From: Halomonas sp. HL-48
Lineage (GTDB): Bacteria > Pseudomonadota > Gammaproteobacteria > Pseudomonadales > Halomonadaceae
NCBI RefSeq assembly: GCF_001314875.1
Contig: NZ_LJZS01000004.1
Location: forward strand, 186,001-250,000
Reading direction: 5' to 3'
DNA length: 64,000 bases
Shown: positions 26,074 through 37,030 of the stretch, piece after piece
Layout of the letters: every line of letters starts with the position of its first letter
Position numbering within the stretch: position 1 is the first letter of the stretch
Notes under the pieces: model-generated
What the model saw: only the letters and a program-made list of their open reading frames with translations
Database searches by the model: none
Told to the model about the DNA's origin: nothing
Program-made: the position numbers and the translations under genes

Positions 26074-26361
26074 TCAGCTGCCCTCCCCCGAGCCAGAGCC
26101 GATGACCACGCCACCGCAATCCACCGCGTGGCCCGTCAGTGCCGCCGGTTTCCCATCGATGACAATCGTGCTGGAGCCCTGCGCAATCGCGCGCGGGTGC
26201 GGTGGGTGGTCGGGCTTGTCGTGGGGCGCTAACGGATCGCCCACGCGCGCCACCGGCTTGCCGTCCATCAGCACCGTGCCGCTACCTGCGGTGACGGGCG
26301 TCGGCGGGAAACCGTCATGGTCGGTGCCGATATCGCCCACTAACACAAATTTCTGGCCCAT
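26074..26361 (-). CDS. PAAR-domain spike-tip protein
   Basis: This 95-aa PAAR protein sharpens the VgrG tip and helps attach effectors. It has the 'GDIGTDHDGFPPTPVTAGSG' start, 'VLMDGKPVARVGDPLAPH' and 'VIDGKPAALTGHAVDCGG', with the His and Cys positions that bind the zinc. There is no N- or C-terminal extension, so it is a stand-alone PAAR. It is the first gene of the PAAR-vgrG-DUF4123-effector-immunity set, following the GNAT gene by 44 bp. Confidence 0.93.
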   Translation of the reverse strand: MGQKFVLVGDIGTDHDGFPPTPVTAGSGTVLMDGKPVARVGDPLAPHDKPDHPPHPRAIAQGSSTIVIDGKPAALTGHAVDCGGVVIGSGSGEGS

Positions 26362-26405
26362 TTTGCGTACTCCTTGATTCGGTCGCGCAGCTTCATTCGT
26401 TCCGT

Positions 26406-26993
26406 TTATTCATCCCAGATGGCGGGCGCTTCGTAACTGGCAACGTCGTAAGCATCCACGTACTGACGGGTAAAGCCGGCGGCTTCGAGGCTGTCGATGG
26501 CCGAGTGGCATAGCAGCGGCAGACGTGTCTGCAACGGAACGCCGCTCAGGCTGCGGCGCACTGCGGTCAGTAGCCGCGTTCCATGGCCACTGCCTTTCCA
26601 CTCCTGGCTGATATAGAAAAAGCGCAGTTGCCAGGCGGCTTCGTCGTCCGGACGACAGGCAAGCACCATGCCGAGCGGCGGGCCTTCGCCGTGGCGCAAC
26701 GACAGCAGTCGCCCTTGCCAGTGGCCCACCTGACCGTCTTCCCGCTGCAGCCACCGCCCGCGATGGACGGTGAACTCAAGCGCACGGCGCAGCGTATCCA
26801 GCGTGCTTTTATCGCGCAGCACCCAAGGCGAATAGCCTTTGGCGTCGGCGTGGTAAACCGCCTCGATGAAGCTATCGATATCCTCCTCGCGCGCGTCTTC
26901 CAGCGGACGCGAGCGTTTCGCCCCCTGGCGCTTATGGCGAGTTGACGGCGGCGACGCGCCGGCGCCAAACAGTTGCTTAAGTCTGGTCAGCAT
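26406..26993 (-). CDS. GNAT-like acetyltransferase in the T6SS operon
   Basis: This 195-aa protein has a GNAT-type core: 'EEDIDSFIEAVYHADAKGYS' helix alpha-1, 'WQLRFFYISQEWKGSGHGTRLL' as the beta4/acetyl-CoA-binding region with a Q/RxxGxG/A-like 'WKGSGHG', and 'LEAAGFTRQYVDAYDV' near the end. The chosen ATG (26993) overlaps the tssM 3' end by 17 bp and has GAGGTG just upstream. Its role in secretion is unknown; it could modify a T6SS component or simply ride in the operon. Confidence 0.72.
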   Translation of the reverse strand: MLTRLKQLFGAGASPPSTRHKRQGAKRSRPLEDAREEDIDSFIEAVYHADAKGYSPWVLRDKSTLDTLRRALEFTVHRGRWLQREDGQVGHWQGRLLSLRHGEGPPLGMVLACRPDDEAAWQLRFFYISQEWKGSGHGTRLLTAVRRSLSGVPLQTRLPLLCHSAIDSLEAAGFTRQYVDAYDVASYEAPAIWDE

Positions 26994-29900
26994 CGTCACC
27001 TCGCTCGGCATAGAGGGCGGATGGCAGTTGAAAACCTGCCGCCAGCGGGCGGGTAAAGGGGTTGGGGGTGTCGTTGGCAAGCAGCCGGTAACGCGCGGTT
27101 CCCCCGTCAACGTTGAAGCGAACCTCCAGCTCGCGCTCGCTGACGTTGGTGATATCGGCCTGCTCCAGCAGGCGGAACCATGCCCAGGCGCCGTCCTGGG
27201 TCACGCTGCGGGGCGACCGGTTCACTTCGCTGGGCACCATGGTGACGCGACTTTCCGTCCCCCCGCGCAGTGAGTTGGGCCATACCATCGACACGCGCTG
27301 GCTGGCACTGTGGGCATATTCGATCAGTTGACCATCTACGCTGATCACACTGCGGCGCTTATCGGGGCTGAGGCTGACCGGCTCGAGTGCAAATTCGACG
27401 TCAAGCGCGCCGTCGCGACTGAAATAGGCGCGACGAATCTGCTCGGCCTGATCGACGGCATTGTGCACGCTGTCGCGCAGTAACGAATTGCCTTCGGCGT
27501 CCACCAAATACTCAGGCGCCCCTTCAATGAACGGCTCCAGGTTGTCCTGGTAAAAGGCATCCAGGGTGCCGTCGGGCGCAAAGAAGTCCTCGAAGTCGCT
27601 CAACGAGACGTCCCGGCTGGCGCTGGGCGATAAGGGATAACGACCGGCCAGGCGCTGCTCATAGGGCGCCACCACCTCATCGAGCCACATGCTTTCAAGA
27701 TGACGGGCGGCGCTGACCATCATTAACTGCCAGCTTTGATCGGCCAGATCCTGGAGCATATCGCCCACGGGCTGCGGCGTGTTTTCCGCGATCCGCTCCA
27801 GGTTATGGATGGGGTCATCACCGCGCAGCGAGAGGCGGTCCCGCACGCTCACAAAGGCCGCGCGCCCGGCATCGCTGGACTCCTCGATATCCATTAGATA
27901 ATCGCGCAGCTCGGTAACCGCGTCTTTGATCTCTTCAAGGGAGGAAGGCGTGTCATTGCGCGCTTCGCCAAGCTGATTAAGTGGTGTGAACGGCTGCTCG
28001 ATCTCGGACGCAAGCTCGTAGCGCGGTGACTGCTTCAACGCCTCGCGGGCTTGCTCATCGTCTTCGGGCAACTCGGGGTAAAGACTGGTATTACGCTCCA
28101 CGGCCGCCAGCAACTGATCCAGCGGGCGCTTGGCGCCCACCAGGGCGTCGGCCACCACAATCGCCTGGTGGATATCGGGCAGCGGCACCAGTTGGGTATT
28201 GCGCAGCGCATCGCGCCAGCTGACATGATAGTCACTTACATAGTGCTCGCGCAGCGCGGTTTTCAGCTGCTGCTTATCGGCATCGCTGAAGTTGATATCC
28301 TCCCGCTGCCCGAGCACCCAGGCATCGATGAGGGCAAGTTCGGTGGCGTGTTCCAGCTCCTGCAGGAAGTAGCTTTCAAAGCCCTCACGCGTGACCAGAT
28401 ACGGCAACCTGATATGTTCGGAGTTGTCGTTGCGGGCCATGAAGACCGTATCGAACAGCGTGCCTACTTGACGACGCAGGTCCAGCGGTTCACCTTCGCG
28501 GCTGCCCGCCGCCTTCAGGGCACTGTAGACACGCTCATCAATCGGCTGGCGGGACAGCTCTTGCTGGGCAGCGGCAATACTTCCTTCAAGCGGTTCCATC
28601 GCCTGGCTGGCGCGCTGATTGCCGTCCGCCACATGACCTTTCAGGTCGGTGTGCGCCAGCGCGAAATCAAGGTGCTCAAGGAGGCGCTCCTGTACCTCTC
28701 CCCGTTGAGGAAAGTCGCCTTGCCAGCGCTGCGCCATAAAGCGCATCACACGGTCCGGTTGACGACCGCTGGCATCCGACATCATGCGCAGGACCCTCAG
28801 CAGCGCCAGCTTGGCGTTACTGCCCTCTTCGGCGCGATTCATGTCATCCATGATGCCGATCATCAACGCCGGCAAGAACTGATGCTCAAGCATCGCCACG
28901 TAAGCACGCTCTACCTGCTGACCGATCACATGCCCTTGATAAAGCCCCATATCCGCCAGATAAGGCGTATGCGAGCGATACGCTTCAAAGGTGTGCAGCG
29001 CCGCTCGCAAACGATCAAGCGGTTCGAGCAGTTCGTAGCCAGTGGGATCATCGCTCCTGAAGGCCTCGGGCTGGGTGGCCAGGAAGGTTTCGGCCCGCGT
29101 TTCCACGTCAGCCAGTGACACGCTGTTTTTCTGGTAGAAGTGCGTCCAGCCACCCACCAGGCCGGCCCCCATGATCAGACAGGCGACCAGGCTGATGTTG
29201 CGCGCCCGACGGCGTTTCTGGGTCACGCGGCTGTTATCACCGGCAAGCCCGGCCTCCGGATAAATGACGTTATCGAACAGCTCTTCGGTAAAATACAGTG
29301 CGCTGCGGGTAGCGCGATGCGCGGGCTGAATGGTGTTATCCATGCCGTAGCGACGAGCGGCCGCATCGACGAAGGGATCCTCGGGCACCCCCTGCTGATA
29401 GACCGACGTGAAATAGGTGCCGCGCACCATGGCCGCCGTTGAAAAGCGGTCGCTGGACAGGGACTCGGTCAAAAAGCCCAGCAGCACATCGCGCAGCCCC
29501 GCCAGCTGGCGCACAAAGCGGAACACGGACTCGCGCTCTTCACGGTCCCGACACTCCGACAGCATGGTGGGGAGTAGCTGGTTCAGGCGCGCCAGCATGG
29601 CGTCGTAGTCGGCTTCAAATTCGGCCTCCCACTTGCCGGGGGTGTCCATGGACTCAGGGGTGAACGTGAAGCCAAGCGGCGCCTTGCGGGCCGCGCGGGA
29701 ATAATGCCGGAAGAAGTCATCGAAGCCGTGCAGCAAATCCATCTTGCTGAAGGTAACGTACACCGGCAAACGGGTACCGTGACGCTCCATCAGTTCACGC
29801 AGTCGACTGCGCAGCAGGGCAGCGTAGGCTTTGCGTACGGCCACCTGGGCATGGCTTAACCGGGCAATATCCAGCAACAGCACCACGCCATCCAGCGGCC

Positions 29901-30627
29901 GCTGGGCACGGTTGCGCTCCAGCCAGTCGACAAAGTGATCCCACAGCCTGCGCTGCAGCGCTTGAGGCTCGCCGCCTTCCATGGCGCCCTGGGTCAGAAG
30001 CTCACCGTCGGGGTCGATCAGCACCGCTTTGTCGCCGATCCACCAGTCAAAGCCGAGCTGGCCCTGCTTGGTGCTTTGCCCGGAGGCCTTCATGACGTGG
30101 GTCAGGGCGAAGTTCTGGCCCGAGCGATTGATCAGGCTGGTCTTGCCGGCATTCTCCACGCCCATGACCAGATACCAGGGCAGTCGATAACGACTGTTGC
30201 CACCGCCGCCCAGGCTATCGGTGATTTCGCTCAACACGTTGTTCAGCGAATCTTCCTGGCGGTCTACCTGGGGGATGATCGGGTCTTGCTGGCGCGCTTC
30301 TTCCTGCTGGCGTTCGTCATCCAACGAACGTAGCCGGCGTGTCAGGCGGATGCCCCAGATCACGGCCACCAGCGTGACCACCACAAGGGTTGCCAGCAAT
30401 CGGTTGGTCAAGGGCCCCAGCGGGGTGGCGCCGGCGATTTCCCAGCGCGGCCCCAGCCACCAGATGGCGACGACCAAAGCGACCAGCAGCAGCGTCCAGA
30501 GCAGCGTGGATAGCCGCAACAACCCTTTGGCTTTATTGCCGTGCGCGTTGGCCCGGTTGCGCGCGGTTTGTGCGCTCGATAGCCCCGGCACCCAGCGGCT
30601 CAGCTTCGATGTTAACGTTGACCACAT
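26977..30627 (-). CDS. tssM: T6SS membrane complex protein TssM (IcmF/VasK)
   Basis: TssM spans the envelope with TssL and TssJ. At 1216 aa it has two N-terminal membrane helices (residues ~38-62 and ~78-100), a cytoplasmic NTPase-like domain with Walker A 'GVENAGKTS' near residue 155, and a third helix near 478-500 (ISLVACLIMGAGLVGGW). A large periplasmic part follows, ending in 'WPNSLRGGTESRVTMV' and 'WAWFRLLEQADI', typical of the IcmF C-terminal domain. The Walker A motif is intact, so it may bind nucleotide. It follows tssA by 41 bp. Confidence 0.96.
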   Translation of the reverse strand: MWSTLTSKLSRWVPGLSSAQTARNRANAHGNKAKGLLRLSTLLWTLLLVALVVAIWWLGPRWEIAGATPLGPLTNRLLATLVVVTLVAVIWGIRLTRRLRSLDDERQQEEARQQDPIIPQVDRQEDSLNNVLSEITDSLGGGGNSRYRLPWYLVMGVENAGKTSLINRSGQNFALTHVMKASGQSTKQGQLGFDWWIGDKAVLIDPDGELLTQGAMEGGEPQALQRRLWDHFVDWLERNRAQRPLDGVVLLLDIARLSHAQVAVRKAYAALLRSRLRELMERHGTRLPVYVTFSKMDLLHGFDDFFRHYSRAARKAPLGFTFTPESMDTPGKWEAEFEADYDAMLARLNQLLPTMLSECRDREERESVFRFVRQLAGLRDVLLGFLTESLSSDRFSTAAMVRGTYFTSVYQQGVPEDPFVDAAARRYGMDNTIQPAHRATRSALYFTEELFDNVIYPEAGLAGDNSRVTQKRRRARNISLVACLIMGAGLVGGWTHFYQKNSVSLADVETRAETFLATQPEAFRSDDPTGYELLEPLDRLRAALHTFEAYRSHTPYLADMGLYQGHVIGQQVERAYVAMLEHQFLPALMIGIMDDMNRAEEGSNAKLALLRVLRMMSDASGRQPDRVMRFMAQRWQGDFPQRGEVQERLLEHLDFALAHTDLKGHVADGNQRASQAMEPLEGSIAAAQQELSRQPIDERVYSALKAAGSREGEPLDLRRQVGTLFDTVFMARNDNSEHIRLPYLVTREGFESYFLQELEHATELALIDAWVLGQREDINFSDADKQQLKTALREHYVSDYHVSWRDALRNTQLVPLPDIHQAIVVADALVGAKRPLDQLLAAVERNTSLYPELPEDDEQAREALKQSPRYELASEIEQPFTPLNQLGEARNDTPSSLEEIKDAVTELRDYLMDIEESSDAGRAAFVSVRDRLSLRGDDPIHNLERIAENTPQPVGDMLQDLADQSWQLMMVSAARHLESMWLDEVVAPYEQRLAGRYPLSPSASRDVSLSDFEDFFAPDGTLDAFYQDNLEPFIEGAPEYLVDAEGNSLLRDSVHNAVDQAEQIRRAYFSRDGALDVEFALEPVSLSPDKRRSVISVDGQLIEYAHSASQRVSMVWPNSLRGGTESRVTMVPSEVNRSPRSVTQDGAWAWFRLLEQADITNVSERELEVRFNVDGGTARYRLLANDTPNPFTRPLAAGFQLPSALYAERGDDADQT

Positions 30628-30668
30628 TAGCCTTTATCCCTCGTCCCTTATAATGATAACGATCATCG

Positions 30669-32129
30669 TCAGTGCGATGCCTTGAGTGCGATGTCGAGCC
30701 GCGACACCAGCGACGGCTCCCACTGTTCGAGCGCCAGTGCTGTCACCGTCTGATGCAGCGTTCGATAGTGGTGCTGAGCCAGGCTCTCCAGCCCGGCTTC
30801 GTGCATTAAGTCCGCGCACGCCAGTCGCCAATAGGCGCTATCGCGCGGTGAACGGGCGTTGCTCAATCCCTGGTCCAGCCGTTTCAGGGCGTCGCCCACA
30901 TCCCCGTCGGCCATGGCGGTGCGCGCCTCCTCCAGACCCGCTTGCCAGGCCTCGTCTCCCCCACCCGCCGTGCCGCCCCCTTGCGGATTGCTGAACAGCC
31001 AGCGGGTCGTTTCGTCATCGATAAACGCCACACCGTTGTTGAACGTCAGCGCGTCGATACCCGATAAGCGCGTCACAAAGCGCTGAGCTTCTTCACGAAT
31101 CGCCTCAGCACAACGCGGGTGCCCCAGCTGCTTGGCGAGCTGCGCACTCAGGCGGTGGCCTTCCAGCCAATAGGGGCTTAGCGTCAGGCTGTTTTCGATG
31201 CGCTGCCAAAGCTCATCGTCACCCCCTCGCACCAGGGCTTCCCGGTAATCGGCAATGCGGTCGGCCGACACCGGCGCCAATTCGGTCTTGCCGTTTTCAT
31301 TGGCATTGGGTAGCGCCTGAATCGCTCCCCAGATGGCGAATCGGCGCAGCCGGTAGACCAGCGGCTCCCCGGGGGATTGCTCGGCAAGAAAATCGGCCAT
31401 CTTGAGCAGGCTTTGGCGGTTTGAGCGCTCGTTGCCGGCTTCCATGCGTAGCTCGGGCGCCTTGGCTGACGGTGTTGCAGGCGTCTCGGTTGCCTGTTCG
31501 CGACGCGACGATGACGCGGCCACCGCTCGATCCGCTGAAGTCTCCCGAGTCGCGTTGTCCGACGCGGCCTCCGGGCGCAATGCCTGAAGCTGCCGTTCCA
31601 GCTCAGCAAGTCCTTCTGCCGGCAAGGCGTTAGCGGTTGCCTGCTGCGTGAGCTCGGTTAGCGAGTCCTGGCAGGCGTCAAACTCATCCTCGGCGTTGTG
31701 GAAGTCGAGCGTCGAGACCAGCTTGACGCTGCGCTGAATAAACTGCTGAAACAGCCGCGGGCGCAGCTTGGCGCCCTTGCTCCCCACGAAGGGATAGGCT
31801 TGCGTCCACCAGGGCTGCCCCACGCTGCGGGCCAGCAGGCGCAGCGAGAGCGCAAACCGCACGCCATCGCCGCCGTGCTGAAGGCAGTGCACCAGATGCC
31901 CCAGCACTTTCAGGTCCTTGCCCTTGTCGCTCAACATGCGCACGGCCAGGGCCTCGGCGGTGTCCCAGTCCACCTGGGCATGCTGCAGCGAGCCGACCTT
32001 CATCATCTCTTCATCGAGCGCCAGGTAATCGTTGGTTTCTTCCAGCGGTTCGCCGACCGGGTGCCCTTCGGCGTTGGCCTGAAGGGGCGCCAGGACGGGT
32101 GTCAAATGAGCTTCAACGGTGATGCGCAT
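30669..32129 (-). CDS. tssA: T6SS protein TssA (VasJ family)
   Basis: TssA caps and coordinates tube/sheath assembly. The N-terminal ImpA-like region (residues ~1-150) includes 'EETNDYLALDEEMMKVGSLQH', 'VDWDTAEALAVRMLSDKGKDL' and 'LLARSVGQPWWTQAYPFVG'. A central low-complexity linker rich in Ala, Ser and Arg (around 175-230) leads to a C-terminal VasJ-type helical domain. The length of 486 aa is typical for the VasJ subclass. It lies between tagO and tssM in the Vibrio-like order. Confidence 0.9.
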   Translation of the reverse strand: MRITVEAHLTPVLAPLQANAEGHPVGEPLEETNDYLALDEEMMKVGSLQHAQVDWDTAEALAVRMLSDKGKDLKVLGHLVHCLQHGGDGVRFALSLRLLARSVGQPWWTQAYPFVGSKGAKLRPRLFQQFIQRSVKLVSTLDFHNAEDEFDACQDSLTELTQQATANALPAEGLAELERQLQALRPEAASDNATRETSADRAVAASSSRREQATETPATPSAKAPELRMEAGNERSNRQSLLKMADFLAEQSPGEPLVYRLRRFAIWGAIQALPNANENGKTELAPVSADRIADYREALVRGGDDELWQRIENSLTLSPYWLEGHRLSAQLAKQLGHPRCAEAIREEAQRFVTRLSGIDALTFNNGVAFIDDETTRWLFSNPQGGGTAGGGDEAWQAGLEEARTAMADGDVGDALKRLDQGLSNARSPRDSAYWRLACADLMHEAGLESLAQHHYRTLHQTVTALALEQWEPSLVSRLDIALKASH

Positions 32130-32141
32130 GGCTTAGCCCCT

Positions 32142-32807
32142 TTACCAGCGACACGCGTCGCGCAGCGGTTTGATATCATCGCGCAGGCCGGAGACGTCGA
32201 AGCGCAGCCCATCCAGCGCGGCCACATCACTGCGCAGCGTTAGCTGGTCGGCACCCAGCAGCTGCCGCAGCGTGTCGATGGCGGGCAAACCGCGTCCGCC
32301 GCTCACCACCTGACCGCCATCGCGGACTCGCCACTGCTGCTCTACGCTTCCACCATTCCCGGACAGCTCAATGTCGACCCGCGAGACATCGACCGCTGTC
32401 GGCATATGCAATTGGAAGCGGGTAATCAGCTTTTCGCAGGCCATCACCAGCAAAGGGCGAGGCGGCGTGGTACCCAGTGCCGGCACGCTGATCACCACCT
32501 CGTCGTCCGTCTCCTGCATCAGCAGCCCCATATCGTCGCCCGGGCGCGCCGCTTCCTGGCGCTCGACGGTGTGCCAGAGTTCAGGCAGTTCGCTGTCGTC
32601 AACGCTTGATGTGGACGTCTGGAACACCGCGTCGTAGCACTTCAGGCGCTCCAGCCGTGAGGTTTCCTGGGCACAGGATCTGGCTTGCTCGACCAGTGCA
32701 TCGCCTTCTTCCTGCCGCTCATCGGCATACAGCGGCGAGGCGAGCAGCGCCCCCAGCATCAGCCAACCCGCGACTAAGCCTTGGGGTTTTAACAACATGG
32801 TGTTCAT
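32142..32807 (-). CDS. tagO: T6SS-associated protein TagO (VasI)
   Basis: This is a predicted exported accessory protein. A Sec signal peptide ([20 protein letters not shown], then PLYA) is followed by '[18 protein letters not shown]', the conserved N-terminal pattern of VasI/TagO proteins that probably forms a disulphide. The chosen ATG at 32807 overlaps the vasH stop as ATGA; upstream in-frame codons lie within vasH. The protein ends 'LRDACRW'. The function in secretion is not well established. Confidence 0.85.
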   Translation of the reverse strand: MNTMLLKPQGLVAGWLMLGALLASPLYADERQEEGDALVEQARSCAQETSRLERLKCYDAVFQTSTSSVDDSELPELWHTVERQEAARPGDDMGLLMQETDDEVVISVPALGTTPPRPLLVMACEKLITRFQLHMPTAVDVSRVDIELSGNGGSVEQQWRVRDGGQVVSGGRGLPAIDTLRQLLGADQLTLRSDVAALDGLRFDVSGLRDDIKPLRDACRW

Positions 32808-34399
32808 TTGGTATCCAGTTCTAACAGCTGGCATTTATGCGCCAACGTTCGCTTGGGTAAACCGAGACTCCTGGCCACCTGGGCTCGATTGCCATCGAAG
32901 CGCTGCAGGCGCTGCCGGATAATCGCCGACTCGATGTCGCGCAGGGCTTTGCGTAGGTCATCGATGTCATCGCTGAGGGCGAAGGTCGCTCCTTCAGCGG
33001 GCGATGTCGGCGCTTGTGCGCTGCTTTCCGACTGCCCGGGCAGCAGGTAGGCATCGATATCGGCCCCTTGCGGGGTCATGGCGCAGGCGTAATCGATCAC
33101 GTTCTTCAGCTCGCGGACATTGCCGGGATACTCGCGGCGGTAAAGCAGGCGCAGCGCCGCGGGCGTAATGCCCATGTCGTCGCGCCCTTCCCGCGCGCAG
33201 AAGTCGGCAATAAAGGCTTGCGCCAGGAGCGCAATATCGTCGCGACGCTCACACAGCGGCGGCAGTGCCAGCGGGAATTGCCCCAGCCGGTAGTAAAGGT
33301 CCGCGCGAAACCGCTGCTCGCGAATCTGTTCGCGAAGCGGCTGATGGGTCGCCGCCACCAGGCGCAAGTCGGCCCGGCGCTCTTCGCTGGCGCCCAGAGG
33401 GCGATAGCGACCGCTTTCCAGCACGCGCAGCAGCTTGGCCTGCAGCGCCAGCGGCATGTCGCCAATTTCATCCAGAAACAGCGTGCCGCCGTCGGCTTGG
33501 CTGATCAGTCCTTCGCGGGCCTGGTCAGCCCCGGAGAACGCTCCCTTGGCATGGCCAAACAGCTCGGACTCCAGCAGCGCCTCGGGAATAGCCGCGCAGT
33601 TGATCGCCATGAAAGGCGCGGCGGCGCGTGCCGACAATTGATGAATGGCGCGGGCCACCCGGTCCTTGCCGGTCCCGGTTTCGCCCTGCAACAGCACCGC
33701 GAGGTTGGTTTCCGCGGCGCGAACGACGTGGCGGCGCAGCGCTTGCATGGCCGCCGAATGACCCAGCAAATCGTCGGCCAACTGATCGGCCAGTGCCTGG
33801 CGGCGGGCGCCGTCGTTGAGTTTGGCAAGCGAGTCCTGCAACACGCGAGAACGCTGACGCTCGCCCTGCTCGCGCGCCAGCCGCGCCCATAGCCGACAAA
33901 GCAGTGCATCAAAGGCGGCCATCCCAGGGTCGTCGGCGAGCTGGGCAAGCCTCGCTTGCGTTCCCACCAGCACCATCACGCCGAGCCACTCGTGGTGCCC
34001 GTCCGTGGCACGCAACGGACGGCTATGCAGGTACAGCGAGGTACCCAGCGTCGCCACCTGCTGCTGAAAAGCCGGGTGGTCCAGCCGCGTACGCGCCTCC
34101 GCAACGCTTAGCGTGAGCGCTTTACCACTGCGAATAACGTGCGCATACGGATGATTGAAATCGCTGCAATCAAACTGCCCGTCGACTCCATCCCGCCCCA
34201 GCCAGCGGCCACTGCCTTCGAGATAAAGGCACTCCACCGCCTCGAGCCCCAGGTGGTGCTGCAGGACCTGTGCGGCTCGCTTGCGCAGTTCGGCCGTCGA
34301 GCGGCTTTCCACCAGCGTCAGGGCAAGCGGCATCGCCGCCAGTCCGGCGGATAACGGCGTCTCGGCTGTGGAAGGAGCATTGGCGGCAGGCCGTATCAT
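32804..34399 (-). CDS. vasH: Sigma-54-dependent activator of the T6SS (VasH-like)
   Basis: VasH-type proteins activate sigma-54 promoters of hcp and T6SS operons. An N-terminal GAF-like sensory region (residues ~1-190) precedes an AAA+ domain with Walker A '[15 protein letters not shown]', the sigma-54 contact loop 'GAFSGAD' (Ser for the usual Thr of GAFTGA), Walker B '[14 protein letters not shown]' and '[14 protein letters not shown]'. The C-terminal Fis-type helix-turn-helix reads '[20 protein letters not shown]'. The start at 34399 has GGAGGT 11-12 nt upstream. Two sigma-54-like promoters stand in the tssB-hcp region. Confidence 0.93.
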   Translation of the reverse strand: MIRPAANAPSTAETPLSAGLAAMPLALTLVESRSTAELRKRAAQVLQHHLGLEAVECLYLEGSGRWLGRDGVDGQFDCSDFNHPYAHVIRSGKALTLSVAEARTRLDHPAFQQQVATLGTSLYLHSRPLRATDGHHEWLGVMVLVGTQARLAQLADDPGMAAFDALLCRLWARLAREQGERQRSRVLQDSLAKLNDGARRQALADQLADDLLGHSAAMQALRRHVVRAAETNLAVLLQGETGTGKDRVARAIHQLSARAAAPFMAINCAAIPEALLESELFGHAKGAFSGADQAREGLISQADGGTLFLDEIGDMPLALQAKLLRVLESGRYRPLGASEERRADLRLVAATHQPLREQIREQRFRADLYYRLGQFPLALPPLCERRDDIALLAQAFIADFCAREGRDDMGITPAALRLLYRREYPGNVRELKNVIDYACAMTPQGADIDAYLLPGQSESSAQAPTSPAEGATFALSDDIDDLRKALRDIESAIIRQRLQRFDGNRAQVARSLGLPKRTLAHKCQLLELDTK

Positions 34400-34403
34400 G
34401 GGG

Positions 34404-37022
34404 TTATGCGACCTCCGCGGTGAAGGTGCCAGAATCGGCATCCACGCCGAGCGTCACGCTGGCCACCGTTTCACGGCGTGCCATGCGCTCGAGCAATGCC
34501 CGGGAGAGCGGCGGCAGTAACTCGCCGTCGATGACCGACTCCAGCATGCGCGCACCGTTTTCGCTGCGCGTGGCGCGCGTGCAGATCGCCTCGACCAGCG
34601 CATCATCCAGCACCACCTCTGCCTGACGGTGCCGCTCGCCAATGCGCGCGGCCAGCGTCGTGAGCTTGGCGTTGACGATCTCGCGCAGCGTGTCACCCCC
34701 AAGCGGCAAGTAAGGCACGACTTCCATACGCGCCAGCAGTGCGGGCTTGAAGAAATCGGCGAGGATTGGGTAGAGCGCGTCATCCAGGGCTTGGGGGTTA
34801 TCGCCGTGGGCGACGATGGCTTCATAGCCAAGGTTGGAGGTCAGGAAGAAGACCACGTTCTTGCAGTCGATCAGCCGGCCTTCCCCGTCCGCCAGCTCGC
34901 CTTTATCGAACGCCTGGTAAAACAGGTTCAGCACATCGGGATGGGCCTTTTCCACTTCATCCAGCAGGACCACCGAGTAAGGGCGCTGACGGATGGCTTC
35001 GGTCAATAACCCGCCCTCGCCAAACCCGACGTACCCCGGCGGCGAGCCGATCAGGCGCGACACCGTGTGCTTTTCCTGGTACTCGGACATATTGATGGTG
35101 GTGAGGAACTGACGACCGCCGTAAAGCTGATCGGCGATTTGCACCACGGTTTCGGTCTTGCCGACCCCGCTGGGGCCGACCAGCAAGAAAGCCCCCAACG
35201 GCCGCCCGGGGCGACGCAGATCCGCACGGGCGGTGAGCAAATGGCGATGGATACGCTCAATCGCGGCGTCCTGCCCCTGAATCGCTGCCCCCAGGTGGGC
35301 GGGCAACTCGGTAAGCCGCGTCAGTTCATCGCTGGTCATGCGCTCCACCGGCACCCCCGTCCAGTCGCCGATGACCTGGGCAATTTGCGCCTCTTCAACG
35401 CTGGCATTCACCAGCGCAAAGGTTTCCTGCAAGCGGGTTAACTGCTGTTCGCGTTCCGCAAGCTCACGGTGTTGCGGTGATGACAGGGGGTCCAGATCGT
35501 GGTGCTCGGCCGCCAGCAGCTCGCGGTGCAGGCCCACAATGGCATCCACACACTCGCGCTGTTCCTTCCAGGCCACTTCGAGCGTGGCAAGCTCGTCTTC
35601 CAGACAGGCTAGACGCTCGTCGAGCAGCTGACGACGCGATGCATCGCACTCGCGGCCCAGCAGCATTTCCCGGGCCAGCTGGTCGCGCTCACGGCGGGCA
35701 GCGGTGCGCTCGCTTTGTAAATGGCTGAGCTGGCGCGGAGGCGTATCCAGCGTTTGTGCCAGGCGCGTACACGCCGTGTCCAGCACGTCGATGGCTTTAT
35801 CGGGCAGTTGCCGACCAGCCAGATAACGCGCGGAAAGCGACGCGGCAGCCCGCAGCCCGCTATCGCCAATCAGCACGCCGTGGGCGCGCTCATACACATC
35901 CCGCAGGCCGCGGAGAATCACCAGCGCCTGCTCGACGCTGGGTTCCGCCAACGCAATCGGCTGGAAGCGCCGCGAAAGCGCGGGGTCTTTTTCGAAGTAT
36001 TTCTTGTACTCCCGCCACGTCGTCGCGGCGATGGTGCGCAGCTCCCCGCGGGCCAGGGCAGGCTTGAGCAGGTTGGCGGCATCCCCGCCGCCTTCCTGGT
36101 TGCCGGCACCGATCAGCGTATGGGCTTCGTCAATGAACAAAAGCGTCGGGCGTGCGGCGTTTTTGACTTCATCAATCACCGCTTTAAGCCGCTTCTCAAA
36201 TTCGCCTTTGACCGCCGCGCCTGCCTGCAAAGCCCCCAGGTCAAGGGTCAGCAGCTCGACATCGGCGAGCGCCGCGGGGACCTGGCCCGCCACGATGCGC
36301 GCGGCCAACCCTTCAACGACCGCGCTTTTGCCTACCCCGGCATCGCCGATCACGATGGGGTTGTTTTTACGCCGACGCCCCAGAATATCGAGCATCTGAT
36401 CAATTTCCGGGTCGCGCCCCAACACCGGGTCCAGCTTGCCCTCGCGGGCCTGCTCGGTGAGCGAAGTGGCAAAACGCGCAAGCGCACTCTCTTCGCCGGC
36501 CCTTGCGGTCGCCTGGCGATGACCGGCTGCCTCATCGCCCTTGGGGGCTTCGGCGGAGTCGGCCGTGAGGGTGTCCAGATGGCGGCGCAGGTGCTCCCGG
36601 TTCACCTCGGCAAGTAAGCGCACCGACCCCGGGCCAAGATAGCGTTCGGGGTTATGCAGCAGCGCGGTAAACACAGCCCCGCTGCGCAGGTCGGGATGCT
36701 GGTATTCGGTGGTGGCGAGCAGCCAGGCATCCTGAAGCAGCTCCACCAGCAGCGGTGAAAAGCTTGGCGTGGCAACGTCTATGTCGCGCGGCGGACGGGT
36801 TTCCTCCGCCAGCGCAGCGCGTAAGGTGGCGGTATCAATGTCCAACTGCTCGCAGATACAGCGCACATCGCATAGCGGCTGGTCCAGCATGGCTTGCAGC
36901 AAATGGCCGACCGTGACTTCGGGGGCTTGCTGCTGCGCGCAAAGCACGGCGGCTTGTTCAAGCCCCTGGCGAGCGATCACATTGAGACGGCTAATGAGCG
37001 CCGGTAGCTCTACCCTGAGCAT
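34404..37022 (-). CDS. tssH: T6SS sheath-disassembling ATPase TssH (ClpV)
   Basis: ClpV recycles the contracted TssB/C sheath. It is a Clp/Hsp100 ATPase of 872 aa: the N-domain (residues ~1-150) has '[19 protein letters not shown]'-like ClpV features, AAA1 has Walker A '[11 protein letters not shown]' and Walker B 'LLFIDEAH', a middle coiled-coil region follows ([19 protein letters not shown]), and AAA2 has Walker A '[11 protein letters not shown]' and Walker B '[11 protein letters not shown]'. Both ATPase sites look intact. It ends 5 bp before vasH begins. Confidence 0.96.
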   Translation of the reverse strand: MLRVELPALISRLNVIARQGLEQAAVLCAQQQAPEVTVGHLLQAMLDQPLCDVRCICEQLDIDTATLRAALAEETRPPRDIDVATPSFSPLLVELLQDAWLLATTEYQHPDLRSGAVFTALLHNPERYLGPGSVRLLAEVNREHLRRHLDTLTADSAEAPKGDEAAGHRQATARAGEESALARFATSLTEQAREGKLDPVLGRDPEIDQMLDILGRRRKNNPIVIGDAGVGKSAVVEGLAARIVAGQVPAALADVELLTLDLGALQAGAAVKGEFEKRLKAVIDEVKNAARPTLLFIDEAHTLIGAGNQEGGGDAANLLKPALARGELRTIAATTWREYKKYFEKDPALSRRFQPIALAEPSVEQALVILRGLRDVYERAHGVLIGDSGLRAAASLSARYLAGRQLPDKAIDVLDTACTRLAQTLDTPPRQLSHLQSERTAARRERDQLAREMLLGRECDASRRQLLDERLACLEDELATLEVAWKEQRECVDAIVGLHRELLAAEHHDLDPLSSPQHRELAEREQQLTRLQETFALVNASVEEAQIAQVIGDWTGVPVERMTSDELTRLTELPAHLGAAIQGQDAAIERIHRHLLTARADLRRPGRPLGAFLLVGPSGVGKTETVVQIADQLYGGRQFLTTINMSEYQEKHTVSRLIGSPPGYVGFGEGGLLTEAIRQRPYSVVLLDEVEKAHPDVLNLFYQAFDKGELADGEGRLIDCKNVVFFLTSNLGYEAIVAHGDNPQALDDALYPILADFFKPALLARMEVVPYLPLGGDTLREIVNAKLTTLAARIGERHRQAEVVLDDALVEAICTRATRSENGARMLESVIDGELLPPLSRALLERMARRETVASVTLGVDADSGTFTAEVA

Positions 37023-37030
37023 GCTGACTC

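Noticed and set aside
28051..29118. 355-codon open frame opposite tssM
   Set aside because: Antisense shadow of the TssM periplasmic domain; low-complexity composition and no motif.
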